Source of the DNA: Achaetomium macrosporum | Lineage: Eukaryota > Ascomycota > Sordariomycetes > Sordariales > Chaetomiaceae | Length of the DNA stretch: 64,000 nt | Assembly: GCA_033296875.1 (NCBI GenBank) | Contig: MU860022.1 | Location: forward strand, 1-64,000 | Reading direction: 5' to 3' | Shown: in pieces, positions 12,901 to 23,377 of the stretch | Numbering within the stretch: the stretch's first letter is position 1 | How the letters are laid out: each line of letters begins with the position of its first letter | Made by a program: the position numbers and the translations under genes | Notes under the pieces: model-generated | The model's input: the letters and a program-made list of their open reading frames with translations, nothing else | Told to the model about the DNA's origin: nothing | The model's database searches: none

Positions 12901-13981
12901 AGCCGGTCAGGAAACAGAAGGAAAAGATAGACCAGAATCACAAATTTGAAACCAGAAACATACATCACAGGAAATTCTCTACCGGGAGGGATTCAACCTC
13001 CTACTCGCATCGTGCCACCGGAAAATATCAAACAAGATTCTACCTTGATCGCGTGCGAAGATGACAGGTGTCAGTGTGCCTATAAATCCTAACCTGCGTA
13101 CTGACAGTCCAAGCTGATATTCTCAACTCGCCTTTATCCTGTCTCTTCAGGATGTTTCATGTACAACCAAACTAACTCATCCCAACAACCTGTGAACCAT
13201 AGGTCAACACCCGTCGTAGATCCTCGTACAGGCCCGCCAATCTGGGAAGCGTACGGTGCGGCGTTGTATGTACACAAACCCCTGACACACAGTAAGCCGT
13301 AGGATCAGATCGGTTTTGACACACCATCGACACGTTGGATTCCGACGAAACAAGGTGCTGACTGTGGACCGGATGCTTCTAAATTAGAACCTGAAATCTG
13401 ATTTCAAAACGCAGATGGATCGTCGCAACCCGCTCCCGGAGTCTGAAGCGCCCACTTGCCCGTCTCAGCTCAAAGCCTTGTTGGTTGCTGTCAACAAACT
13501 TAGGACGTCAGAATGAGGCTGATCTGTTAAGGTGATGTGAGAATAATTATTTGACACTGGCTATCTTCGGTACCAACCGTTCTGCTGATACATTGATGGG
13601 CAGTTAGTAGATGCAATTGATAAGGGCATAGCAACGACGGCTTAAGCTGTCAATGCTAACTGCCAATGTAAGTATAGGTAAGCCAACGAGCAAGGGCGTC
13701 TCATACAAGGGTGATTGGAACCAAAGAAGGCAAGCAAGAGGGTACCCTGTCAACAACATACTTAACATTCTATTCCGACCGCAACGGAGCCCAGCATACA
13801 TAATAAGCCATCCAAAAATCCTAAGTAGCTGTCCAGTTGCCATCCTTCATATCCAACGGCAAATAGAACAAAGTCACCTAATGTTCAAAACAAAACATAC
13901 AAAGTCCTCTTCCCTCCATGGCCCTTTACCTTGGAAACACCTACACCACCCACCCTCTTCTCACATGCCCTCTACTAGTAA
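6947..13981. other. Gene-poor region of about 7 kb
   Basis: The first few hundred bases (to about 7620) are probably the leader and promoter of the minus-strand gene starting at 6946, with CA/CT-rich words when read on the minus strand. From about 8.0 to 13.9 kb I see only short overlapping open frames on both strands with no domain, no consistent codon use and no intron logic joining them. The longest are 9502-9978 and 10287-10718. Base composition is mixed, without the strong AT bias of heavily RIP-mutated repeats. A small GC hairpin sits at 11313-11334 (GGGGCGCC...GGCGCC). The right end includes the 3' flank of isocitrate lyase. Confidence 0.55.
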
Positions 13982-15892
13982 CTAATGGAATTGTTCCTCC
14001 GTAACCCCCTTCCCCATCGCCGCGACCGAACTGATCCCGCCCGTGACCATCTTCTGCAGCTCGTCCACGTACGTCGCGCCGGACCACTTCTGATGCTTGA
14101 CCACGTCTACCCCGAGCTCCATCTCGGGCTCCTGCACCAGCTCGCCGTACGCTCGCATACCCTGCTGCGAGTAGGCGCGCGCGAACCGGTCGCTGATGAG
14201 CGCCGTCGTGTGCAGGCCCGCCAGCGTGATAAACTGCCAGCAGTAGCCCAGCTTGGCCAGCCGCCGGATGTAGGTCTCCTGCTCGTCGCGCGGCATAGCG
14301 GTTTTCCAGTTGAAGGAGGGGGAGAGGTTGTAGGCTAGTCTGGAGAGAGGAGGGGGTTGGAGGTTAGTAAGGGTTGGTCGGTTGGTCGGTGGAAAGGGGA
14401 AGAGAAAAACGTACTTTTGCTCCGGCCAGACGGCGTGCACGCCCTTGGCAAACTCCTCGGCCTGCTTGTAGTCGGGCAGCTTGCTCTCCATCCAGATGGC
14501 GTCGCAGTACGGCGCATAGGCGATGGCGCGGTTGATCGAGCAGTCGCAGCCGCCCTTGAGGCGGTAGTATCCCTCCCGCGTCCGCGGCGCGTCCCAGTCG
14601 AAGTAGATGTCCTTGCCCAGGATGCCCCGAGCGATGGCGCGCGCCTCCGTGTTGGAGAGCTGCTTTCCCTGAACGGCTTTGCGGTACTGCTCGGCGAGGC
14701 CCTTGGGGTTGGGGTAGGAGCCCTGGGCGATGGCGTCGAGCACGGCGTCGTCGAACCGCTTCAGCCGGGCCTCCTCCAGCCACTTGTCCTCGATGGCCTG
14801 CAGCGCGTCGCCCGACTTGCCGGCCTTCTCCGCGGCCAGCATCAGTTCGTTGAGCGGCTGGAGATTGGGGTTGGTGCAGCCCAGGATGAAGGCGTGGTCG
14901 CGCGGGTCAATGGTCGAGGTGATGAGTGTCGCCGCCTCAGCGTCGGTGCGGGCAATGGCGATCAGGTCGGAGCCTGCCGGACACATTCTTAGTCTCTAAT
15001 TCTCTTTTCAGACTGTGGAAAAGACTCACCCATGATATCTGCCTGCGCGCGGATGGCCACCAAGCGGTTGATGTGCTCGCTGATGGGCACCAGCACCTTG
15101 CCAGCCATGTGGCCGCACTTCTTCGTGCCGGGCGCCTGGTCCTCGATGTGGATCCCGGCAGCGCCCTTTTCGATGAAGAGCTTGGTGAGCTTCATGACGG
15201 CCGTGAGACCGCCGTGGCCCGTGTCCGCGTCGGCGATGATGGGGCGGAGGTAGTCGACGTTGGCGAGCTTGGCGCGCTGCGCCTTGGGCACCGACATGCG
15301 CTCCTGACGCTGCTTGCGGTCGTGGAAGAGCTGAGTCATGAAAAGTTGGCCGACCTTGTTGGGGACGGTGGTCTGCGCTCGTCAGCTGCCGCATCCTTTT
15401 CTCCTGGTGACAACACGACGACTCTGCGAGCAACTCACGTAGGGGTAGTCAGCCAGATCCGGGCCCGGCTCATCGGACGACGAGGCAGTGGATGACGACT
15501 GCCAACCCGAGACGTAAACGGTGTCAAGATACTTGGCCATCTGGGTGACCATTGTGGGCTCTAAGCAGCCGTAGGTGTAGCTGGCGTCCCGGTTCTGTTA
15601 CCATGCCAATCAGCCAGGGATGCCTTCCTCCTGTTCTGCATATTCTGCTCCTGCTGCTTACCTGGAAGCGCTTCTCAAGGATCTTCCACAGCTTCTTGGC
15701 CTGAGCATTGCTCGCGTACTCAACCTTGAGGTTGCCTCGCTTGTTGACGATCTGCTCAGCCGTGAACGGCCGTTTGGTGTACCGCCATCTCGGGTCGCTC
15801 CACCACTTCTTGACCTCCTCAACCTCCTTGGCGAAGAGCTCGTCCTCCAGGTTCGGATCTACAGCGGGATTCAGCATGTTGTTGGCAGCCAT
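13982..15892 (-). CDS. acuD: Isocitrate lyase
   Basis: Cleaves isocitrate to glyoxylate and succinate, the first committed step of the glyoxylate cycle, needed on acetate or fatty acids. Five exons: 15892-15662, 15594-15439, 15372-15030, 14973-14415 and 14339-13982. They give 548 aa, about the usual fungal length. All four introns (56-75 nt) have GT..AG ends and matching phases. The start is MAANNMLNPAVDP. The catalytic signature KKCGH lies at 213-217 (Cys215), preceded by IADADTGHGG (about 176-185), which holds metal/substrate residues. SPSFNWK and GLHTTALI follow in the C-terminal half. The protein ends EEQFH with no SKL-type tail, as in Neurospora ACU-3, so any microbody import would need another signal. 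The Neurospora name is acu-3; acuD is the Aspergillus name. The upstream leader holds a CTT-rich tract on the coding strand. No neighbour belongs to the pathway. Confidence 0.97.
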
Positions 15893-18540
15893 GCTGGGCA
15901 ATTTGGATGTGAGATCTAAGTTTCGGGATGACGTTATGACGTTGCAACAGCTAAGCGGTGCCCGCGCAGCGGTCGACGCAAGGGATGAGACTGGGGTCTA
16001 GGACGTTGACAACAGCAAAGGAGAGGAGAAAGGCGAAGAGGGAAAAAGGCGGAAGGATGGAAAGAAGAAGAAGAAGAAGCACATGAATCGACTTTCGAGT
16101 GACTAACACCGGGCCAGTCACAGAAACAGGAACCAGAACGGCACTGAACCGGAGAGCTCCCGGGCTGAGGACGACAAGGGACTCGGGAGAGATCGGTCTA
16201 GCGGCTATCACCCTGTCTCCACATTCCACACGCGGTCCGCGGGGCAGAGGACTACCATTATGACTCTGAAATGGCTCTTCATGCTTGCATAATTGGTGAG
16301 GAGGTCCTTTGTCTGGCTCTTTCCTGGGATTTGGGGTCCTCGTCGCTTCAATTGATCTGTTGAGATAGCTCAGAGGCCAATTGCTATGATTGCGGACGCA
16401 CGTATGGGAGACTTAGGCGTCACATGCCAAACCGGACTGAATTGAGAAGTGGACATCAAGTGTGTCAGAGTGCTCAGGTCTCGTCCCTTTGAGCCGAGCT
16501 TTGCGTCTGCCAATGTTCGCCGCCCTCGGCATTGGATCCACAGGCATCCATGACCGAATTGCCGAGCCCGGCCGGACGCGATGCAGTCTGTGATTGGCCC
16601 GTTGCCAGACTGGAGCCGGCATCCTGGCCGCCCCGCCCCCGCGGGAAAGGAGCTGTCCCCGCGCTTGAAAGTGCCCATCAGAACAACGAAGTTGAATCAA
16701 TTCAGCTCTCGCATTCGCAATACTATGGGAAATAGAACTCAAATATCTCTGGATACAAAAACTATTTGGTGTGCGTGCAGTCTATTCAACATTGTCTGCG
16801 CCAACCAATCCGTCTGGCAGTCGTAGTGTCACATGGAGCGCTGGCTCACGCTCGGTTTGGCATGTGAAGATGATGATGCGATACTGTTGCTGAGTGGGGA
16901 GTCCTGCGGGTCCAAACTGAAAGGCTGAGACTCTCAGCCTGAGAGCGGTCCTACGCAACAGTGCAGTACACAGTATGTCCATTCCATAGAATGCCAAACA
17001 CTTGGGTGATAACGGTATGCAGTGATCAAAATTTGGTTCAGGGAGCAAAAGGCGTCTTGGAAGCGGCGCAATTTCTGGTTTAAACGGTGGAAACTGTCGA
17101 CGCCTGATAAGTGCGAATCGGCTTGCTCCAAGAAGAGTTGTAAGTGACTCTCGAGGAAGATTGCCTGGGCAAAGAGCGTGGCGTGGCGACGAAAGGAGTA
17201 CAATCAGGATCTATACAGGCAAATACGGGGTTGTTATACAAGTGTAGTTGCCCTCACCGATAGCATAGAAAGTGCAGATTTCAAACTTAGGGCCCTTTGC
17301 CTGCCCAACGACGTCGGTACGGCGAAAGTGGGAATTTTTACTGTCTGGTGTTACAGATAGCGTCTATTTGTATGACTTTTTTTCTTTTCTTTTTTCATGT
17401 TTTCTTTTCTCTTTTCTTTTTCCCTTTCAAACACTAGGCATTGAAGTTGCATGGATAAACCGGGATACTACAAGACTAATATCAGAGAAGCATTGTGTAC
17501 CGGAGTGGTCTACATCCCGATCGTTAGAATATAGTGTCTATACGCCAGAACTTGAGGACAAGAGTGGCGAACGTCTGGGAATCGGCTCCGGTGAAGGAAT
17601 CGGGGCGCAGCCGGAGGCGGAGAAGAGGGGATGGATGAGAATTCATCTCGTCCATGGGGTATCGAACGCGTTTCGGGGGATTTGAGGATGATTTCCCTTT
17701 GTCTCTTTCGGTAACGTACACCACGGCGGGCATGTCGCTTGCGCTCTGCTCTGAGGTTGATTACACGTGAGTTGACTACTAGAAAGCGAGGTTGTTGGAC
17801 CCGGAGATGACGAGATTACCAGGAGTGAAGCGTTTAGAAGTGCCAGGAGCGGCAGAGGGCTCGGATGCTAGGAGGCATCGAGCTCGCCCACATTGTTATG
17901 GGTTCGTATAGTACCTTATCAGACCTTGACTTGAAAGAGCAGTAGTCTTTAATGATAGCGGTTACTACCCATTAAGTACTCGTTATAGATATATCACTAG
18001 ACTCTCTCCGAGTCTCTCGATAGCTACAAGAATTCTGATGAGAACCTCGACATTCGAGCATTTCTTGTATTTCATGTCATGGATTCATGGTCGCCGGTAA
18101 ATGATAAGGTGCAAGGACTATTGTGTCCCAAGTGAGAGTGAAGAATTATGATATAGGTACCGGTACCTTTCCTGGTACCTACCTTAATTACCCACTCGAT
18201 CGCTTTGTGCCGCAAGGGCTCAGAAAGCCCTGTGTTCTAGGCATCAAGGTGCTCGGATCGCTTGGATCACCAGGGCCCGTGCTACATCTCTATTTAAGGC
18301 GGCCTTCTGGCCATTCCACGCTCCTTTTCTGTTTTGCGTTTTTCCTACTTAGAACCCAATCAGCACACTCTTTTCCAAGAACTACCTTTTCCAAATCCTC
18401 CCTCGACGGATCGATGGTGATATCATCGGACTAGGCTTCACAGTTCAGCCCATCACCTCGACGAACAGACACCGTCGCTCTCCAAATCACCGCACGGGCT
18501 CTACAGTAATCGCCATCGGCCAAAATCGACGACGGAAGCC
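15893..18540. other. Spacer between isocitrate lyase and the 2EXR gene
   Basis: This stretch should contain the isocitrate lyase promoter (divergent side) and the leader of the + gene at 18541. Visible structure is limited to a GAA repeat at about 16060-16080 (CTT on the sense strand of isocitrate lyase), a T-rich tract at about 17376-17430 and an AT-richer stretch at 17880-18120. No gene is supported. Confidence 0.55.
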
Positions 18541-19346
18541 ATGAAGATACTTAGGACAGCATGTGACACGGCCGCGCAGAACCACGGCCCGGAGGAAAAT
18601 GAGGGCCACGCAACCGTCACTGCCAGCCCCGCCAACGGCGTGTCTCACGGCGGCGCGGCGCCCCAGGTTGCCTGTCTCACCTCATGGGCACCGTTTCCCC
18701 ACCTCACTGTCGAGCTGCGCCTGCAGATCTGGGAGCTCTTCCTGCAGCGGCGCCGGGGGATTGATATCTACGTCTACCCTGGCACCGGCGACCACCGCGG
18801 CACGCCTCCTGGAGACCCTCGGGACGACACATACCGCGACCCTCTCGGCGAGGTCATCGGCGTCCGGGGCTACCGGCTCCACGTTGCACGGTATTGGTAT
18901 ACGGAAGCCTCCCCGGCACCCCGTAGTCCCAACAACCCGCCCTTGCCGTGGTCATGGACCCGTCCGAGCTACCCGCCGGCGCTCAACGTGCTCCGGCAAG
19001 TCAGCCGCGAGGCGAGACAGACCGCGTTCGAGTTCTACCGCGTGCATCTCCCCTATGCCAGGCCCCATCGCGGGGACCACCGGGTGCTCTATCTGAACCG
19101 GACTGGGACGTCATCTACGTCTGTTCCCACACGGGTTTCTCATTCGTGCCCGTGCGCCTGTACGCCAGGCTGCTGATCGACTTCATCCACGACATCAGGG
19201 CCCACGACCGCAGGGGCGTAGGATATGTGTGGCCGCTTCCTCCTACCCCATATCTGATCCCTGAATTGGGTCGTTCTTTGCGGAATCGCTTGGCAGTCAT
19301 CCTAGCTCCCTCATCAATGCCAGAAGGCCGAGAGCTGGCTCTGTAG
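18541..19346 (+). pseudogene. 2EXR-domain protein gene with a one-base frameshift
   Basis: 2EXR proteins are a large fungal family of unknown function. ATG 18541 opens MKILRTACDTAAQN. FPHLTVELRLQIWELFLQ (about residues 57-75) is the typical 2EXR opening; ALNVLRQVSREARQTAFEFY follows at about 150-170. After VLYLN (about 19083-19097) the frame runs into unrelated sequence and stops at 19176. The adjacent frame continues PDWDVIYVCSHTGFSFVPV and ends naturally at 19344-19346. There is no room for an intron. One base lost from the C pair at 19098-19099 explains everything: 806 nt plus one is 807, or 268 codons plus stop. This may be a real null allele or a consensus error. The rest of the frame is intact, so the damage is recent if real. 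Confidence 0.8.
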
Positions 19347-20206
19347 GGACCCCCGGCTCTCGGAAGCCTTCTCTTCTGACCGTCGCACGGCTTGAAGGTC
19401 GATGCGGAAACGTTCACAAGGACGGAGAGAGCCCCAAGCACCGCCGTCGCAGCCGTCGGTATGTGGCTCTTTCGGCCCGAGGGGCTCAAGGAGCCCATAA
19501 ATGTCCGATTGTACAGTACGTACAAGCATCTTCAAGATCCCGGCCGTTCGCCCCTGTCTGATTCAGTTTTAGGTCTAGTCAAAGAATACCAATCCTTAAC
19601 CTCGATCTAATGCACTCCCCGAAGGGGAGGAGAGAGAGGGATTGGGAAGGACAACGTCGCTCTTTCCTACTCGCACGCGGCTTGTCGGCTTGCCGCGCTC
19701 ATCTTCAACTGCCAGCCGCCCTTCCCGTAGAGCCTAGGAGGCTCGATTAACGGCTAGAACCAACGCTCTAGTCGCGAACGGTGTCGAAATGCCACGCCTA
19801 CCTCGGTCGGTGTTCAGTCCGGCCGCTTGGCCGGGTGTTTTCCAGTCGACGCCCTATCTTCCTCTCGGCTTTGAGAGCACTCTGAAGCGTCTGGCGATGC
19901 GGCAAACCTCAGGACATATGTGAGCACGTGGGTGGAACTTGCCTTGGGCTGGCAAGACGATCTATGGACTGGACGCTAATGGCCACACGCACACATGTTT
20001 TAACGAGCGGTTTTATGTGATTCAAGTGCACAGTACCTTCATCTGGATAGTCATGAAAGCAGGTCATGGCCCTCCTAATTTCATCACGTTTCAGGCACTT
20101 TTAGAGTACCTCCTACCTACGTTTGACAACCCAAAACCTTGAAATTGAAAACGCTCGGGGTATCTTCCACCCTCCAACGCCAGTTGAAAACCCACGTATG
20201 CCGCAA
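19347..20206. other. Intergenic spacer
   Basis: Convergent spacer between the 2EXR gene (+) and the SNF2 gene (-). It contains only short open frames without recognisable content. Confidence 0.6.
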
Positions 20207-23200
20207 TCAAAGCTCATCATCCTCATCGTCATCAGACAAGAATATCGTCGACACCCTCTTAACCTCCACCTTCTCGACTTTGACCTGTGCCGGGGTCGAT
20301 GACGGTCGAGGTGGAACAGAAGCCGTATTTTCCTCCTCCTTGATCACAACTCCCTCACTCTCCGCCTGAGAAAGAGTAACCGACTCAGTCTTGACCGTCT
20401 CCGCCGTCTCATCCGCCTTCGCATCCGCCTCCGCCTCCTCCTTCTTCAACTCCGCCACCTCCCTCTCCAGCACCTTCACCTCCCTGATCCGATAAAACGT
20501 ATCCAAGCAATTCCGCCGCTGCTCCTGCGTCCAGCTCTCGACGACAAGCGCAAAGTCCGTCGCGTTCGAGAAGCCAAACTCCCTCGCCATGGAGCAGAAC
20601 TGGCGCCGCATGACGTCGTCGGGCGGGTTGAACACGTAGTGCATCCGCCACGGGTTCTTCCCCTTGTTGTCAGCGCCGCCGTCCGCCGGAGCTACGTGGT
20701 TAGCCTGGCTGTCGGCGAACAGCGCGCTGTTGCCCTCCGGGTCTTGGCTATCTGCCACGCCGCCCGCTGCGGCCAGCTCCGCGCGGCGCGAGAGCTGCGC
20801 CTCGACGCGGCTGGTGCCGATTACCTCGGAGTTCTCGTGCGTGTATTCGACGCCGGCGGAGGCGAGGATGGCGGCGATGGCGTCGCTCTTGGGTTTGCTG
20901 GCCTTCTTGGCTTTGATGAGTTCTTCCTGGTTTTCGGTGGTTAGGAGTTTGGCCAGCTGGCTGATGCCGCCTTCCTCGTCGTTGTCTTCCTGTTTGATGT
21001 GGTTCAGCTCGTCGTCTTCGTCCTTGGCCATCTTATCCAGGTCGATGTCGCTGAGGTAGACGCCGGCTTTAGCCTCAGCGACGTTTGTCTTGTTGACGAT
21101 TTCTCGCAGGACGACTTGATCGCCGTGGAAGCTGAAGAGGTTGTGCAGCCCGAAGATCTCCCCCTTTCGGGACTTGTCTCGCTGCACGCCCTTGAAATAG
21201 CGTCGTTCGTTGGACGCGTTGTAGCCAATATTGGCTTGCTGCTGTTTGTAGATCTGGCGGGCATAGACAATCTCTTCGATGGTCCCTGCTGACACGAGGC
21301 GGAACACATCAACATCACGCACTTGACCGATTCTGTATGCTCGATCTTGGGCCTGTAAGTCGTAGGAGGGGTTCCAGTGTGGGTCGAAGATAACCACCTT
21401 GTTGGCCGATGTGATGTTGAGGCCGACTCCTCCTGCCTTAGTTGAGATAAGGAACACAAACTGTGAGGGATCAGAGTTGAAGTCGTCAACTACCTTCTGT
21501 CGATCTTCATAGCTCAGAGACCCATCTAAAAAGCTCACATTGTAGCTCGTATTGTGGAACAGGTGCTGAAGGATACGCAGGAGCCGCACACTGTGCGAGA
21601 AGACGAGCACCTTGTCTCCATTTTCGTGCCAGAAGCGCAGCAGCTTCTTCAGGATCTTCCACTTCCCGCAGAACTCAGGGTTGGCCAGATTGAGCATGGA
21701 ATCCCGATTCCGGTACAGCTCTTCCCAGTCCTCAGGAACGCAGGTCTGGAGCGCGTTAAGCTCTGAGCTCTGCTTGTCGCTGGGGTCCGTGGCTGAGGGA
21801 ATAAGGAGAGTCAGGTGGTTCGAAATCTTCTGGAGAGTCATGATGGTCGGAAACACCAGGCTCTTCCACGGCCTCCCGTCGGGCAGTGACTGGTAGCAGC
21901 ACCAGCCTCTCTTGTGCCCCGAACCACAGTCACAGGGCTCGGATGCTGTGATGATGGTAGTGACTTGGTCCCCGTCCAAGAAGTTCTGGTAGGCATCTCG
22001 TTGGATATCCGTCAGGGGGCAAAAGACGACCCTATCGCTCTTCTTGGGGAGCTGGTGCGCAATGAGTGTCTTCATGCGCCGCAGAAAGAAGTCAGGGAGC
22101 AGGTTCTGAACCAGCTTCTTGGCTGTCGTCCTGGCAATGCTGAGCTGCTTGAGCGTAGCGTCATGCGACTGGCCAACGGTTAGAGGCTTCGTGATGGTTT
22201 GCGTCCATTCGGCAAGCGTTCCGAAACGGCCAGGGTTCGTCCAGTTCAGGAGCGTCCAGAGCTCCTCGTACTTGTTTTGTATGGCAGTGCCGGTCAAGCC
22301 AATCCTGCAGAGGGCGTTCACCTCGTCCATGGCCTGGGTTGTCTCGGACTTGCGATCTTTGAGCACATGACACTCGTCAGCGACGACGCAGTCCCACTCG
22401 ACCTCATTGACAGCCTCGCGCATCCTCTTGTAGGTGCCGTAGGTCGTAATCATGATCTCAAGCCGCCCGGCCTTGGCCGCTTGGAGAACGTCTTCCTTCC
22501 CAGCGCCGTGGTATGTGTCAACATGCCACCAGCCCCAGCGATTCAGCTCGTTCCGCCAGTTCTGGAGCAGCGAGCCGGGGCAGACGATCAGTATCCGAGG
22601 GTACCAATGGTCGCCCGCCCGCCGCATTTTCCTCATGCGCTTGGCGTCACGTTCGTCAGCCGTCTTCCCGAAGGCGGCCGTAAGAAATGCAATGACTTGC
22701 ACCGTCTTCCCCAGACCCATGTCGTCGCCCAGGATGCAGCCCTTCTGATAAACGAACCGCTGGTGCAGGAACTTGACGCCGGCAATCTGGTAGTCACGGA
22801 GATACTGCGCAATCGGGGCAGGGATGATTCCTGCCGAGTACTCAAGCTCAATGTCCTTGTAGGGCCGACATGGCTTGACACCGCTGCTGTCGTCGAACTT
22901 GGGGCGATCCTCGAGGGTCGACATGAGCTCGTCGTCCGAGAAGTAGATGTCGGAATAGTCCGGTGGCAGCTTCAGGCGTGCATCCTTCAGCAGCTCTTTG
23001 TCCCTGTCGAACTTTCTCTTACGTTGCAGCAGGTACTCTGGCACGCAGGCGTCGGCATACTGGTCCTGGGTGGTTGATGCGTCGGCGTGGTCCACCCGGT
23101 CCCTCGCATCGGCGACCGTCTTCTTTGCGAGCTTCATCCCACCCGCGGCGCCCTTCCTAACTGATATTTTCCCCTTGGTAACAGTCCTGTGTTTCGCTGT

Positions 23201-23377
23201 TCGTCGGCGCTTCGAGTTCTCGCCATGATCGGAGTCATCGTCGTCGGTCCAGGCGACCTTCTCCTCAAAGTCGGCTCTCGGTTTGCGCTTTCCCAGTGCC
23301 GTTGATTTCAAGGGCGTGTTGCCATCGACTGATGACGCCGTGCGGTCGTCATCCGATATCTCGATCGCATTGGTCAT
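20207..23377 (-). CDS. SNF2-family ATPase, Rad26-like / ERCC6L2 type
   Basis: A DNA-dependent ATPase of the SWI2/SNF2 class, expected to act on chromatin or in repair in the nucleus. Single exon, 1056 aa, ATG at 23377 (MTNAIEISDDD). Motif I is GDDMGLGKT (217-225), motif Ia LIVCPGSLLQNW, motif II DECH (334-337, rather than DEAH or DEGH) and motif III LTGTAIQN (361-368). In the C-terminal lobe are FLDGSLSYEDRQ, STKAGGVGLNI and QAQDRAYRIGQ (motifs IV-VI). A CxC...CC cluster (CDCGSGHKRGWCCY) is inserted between the lobes. The helical region near FCSMAREFGFSNATDF resembles the C-terminal domain of ERCC6L2-like proteins. A basic bipartite NLS (KRRRTAKHR) is near residue 56. Both ends carry hydrophobic-acidic motifs (IEISDDD, IFLSDDDEDD) that look like SUMO-interacting motifs. 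The subfamily is assigned from memory of the family layout; the SNF2 class is certain. Confidence 0.93.
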   Translation of the reverse strand: MTNAIEISDDDRTASSVDGNTPLKSTALGKRKPRADFEEKVAWTDDDDSDHGENSKRRRTAKHRTVTKGKISVRKGAAGGMKLAKKTVADARDRVDHADASTTQDQYADACVPEYLLQRKRKFDRDKELLKDARLKLPPDYSDIYFSDDELMSTLEDRPKFDDSSGVKPCRPYKDIELEYSAGIIPAPIAQYLRDYQIAGVKFLHQRFVYQKGCILGDDMGLGKTVQVIAFLTAAFGKTADERDAKRMRKMRRAGDHWYPRILIVCPGSLLQNWRNELNRWGWWHVDTYHGAGKEDVLQAAKAGRLEIMITTYGTYKRMREAVNEVEWDCVVADECHVLKDRKSETTQAMDEVNALCRIGLTGTAIQNKYEELWTLLNWTNPGRFGTLAEWTQTITKPLTVGQSHDATLKQLSIARTTAKKLVQNLLPDFFLRRMKTLIAHQLPKKSDRVVFCPLTDIQRDAYQNFLDGDQVTTIITASEPCDCGSGHKRGWCCYQSLPDGRPWKSLVFPTIMTLQKISNHLTLLIPSATDPSDKQSSELNALQTCVPEDWEELYRNRDSMLNLANPEFCGKWKILKKLLRFWHENGDKVLVFSHSVRLLRILQHLFHNTSYNVSFLDGSLSYEDRQKVVDDFNSDPSQFVFLISTKAGGVGLNITSANKVVIFDPHWNPSYDLQAQDRAYRIGQVRDVDVFRLVSAGTIEEIVYARQIYKQQQANIGYNASNERRYFKGVQRDKSRKGEIFGLHNLFSFHGDQVVLREIVNKTNVAEAKAGVYLSDIDLDKMAKDEDDELNHIKQEDNDEEGGISQLAKLLTTENQEELIKAKKASKPKSDAIAAILASAGVEYTHENSEVIGTSRVEAQLSRRAELAAAGGVADSQDPEGNSALFADSQANHVAPADGGADNKGKNPWRMHYVFNPPDDVMRRQFCSMAREFGFSNATDFALVVESWTQEQRRNCLDTFYRIREVKVLEREVAELKKEEAEADAKADETAETVKTESVTLSQAESEGVVIKEEENTASVPPRPSSTPAQVKVEKVEVKRVSTIFLSDDDEDDEL

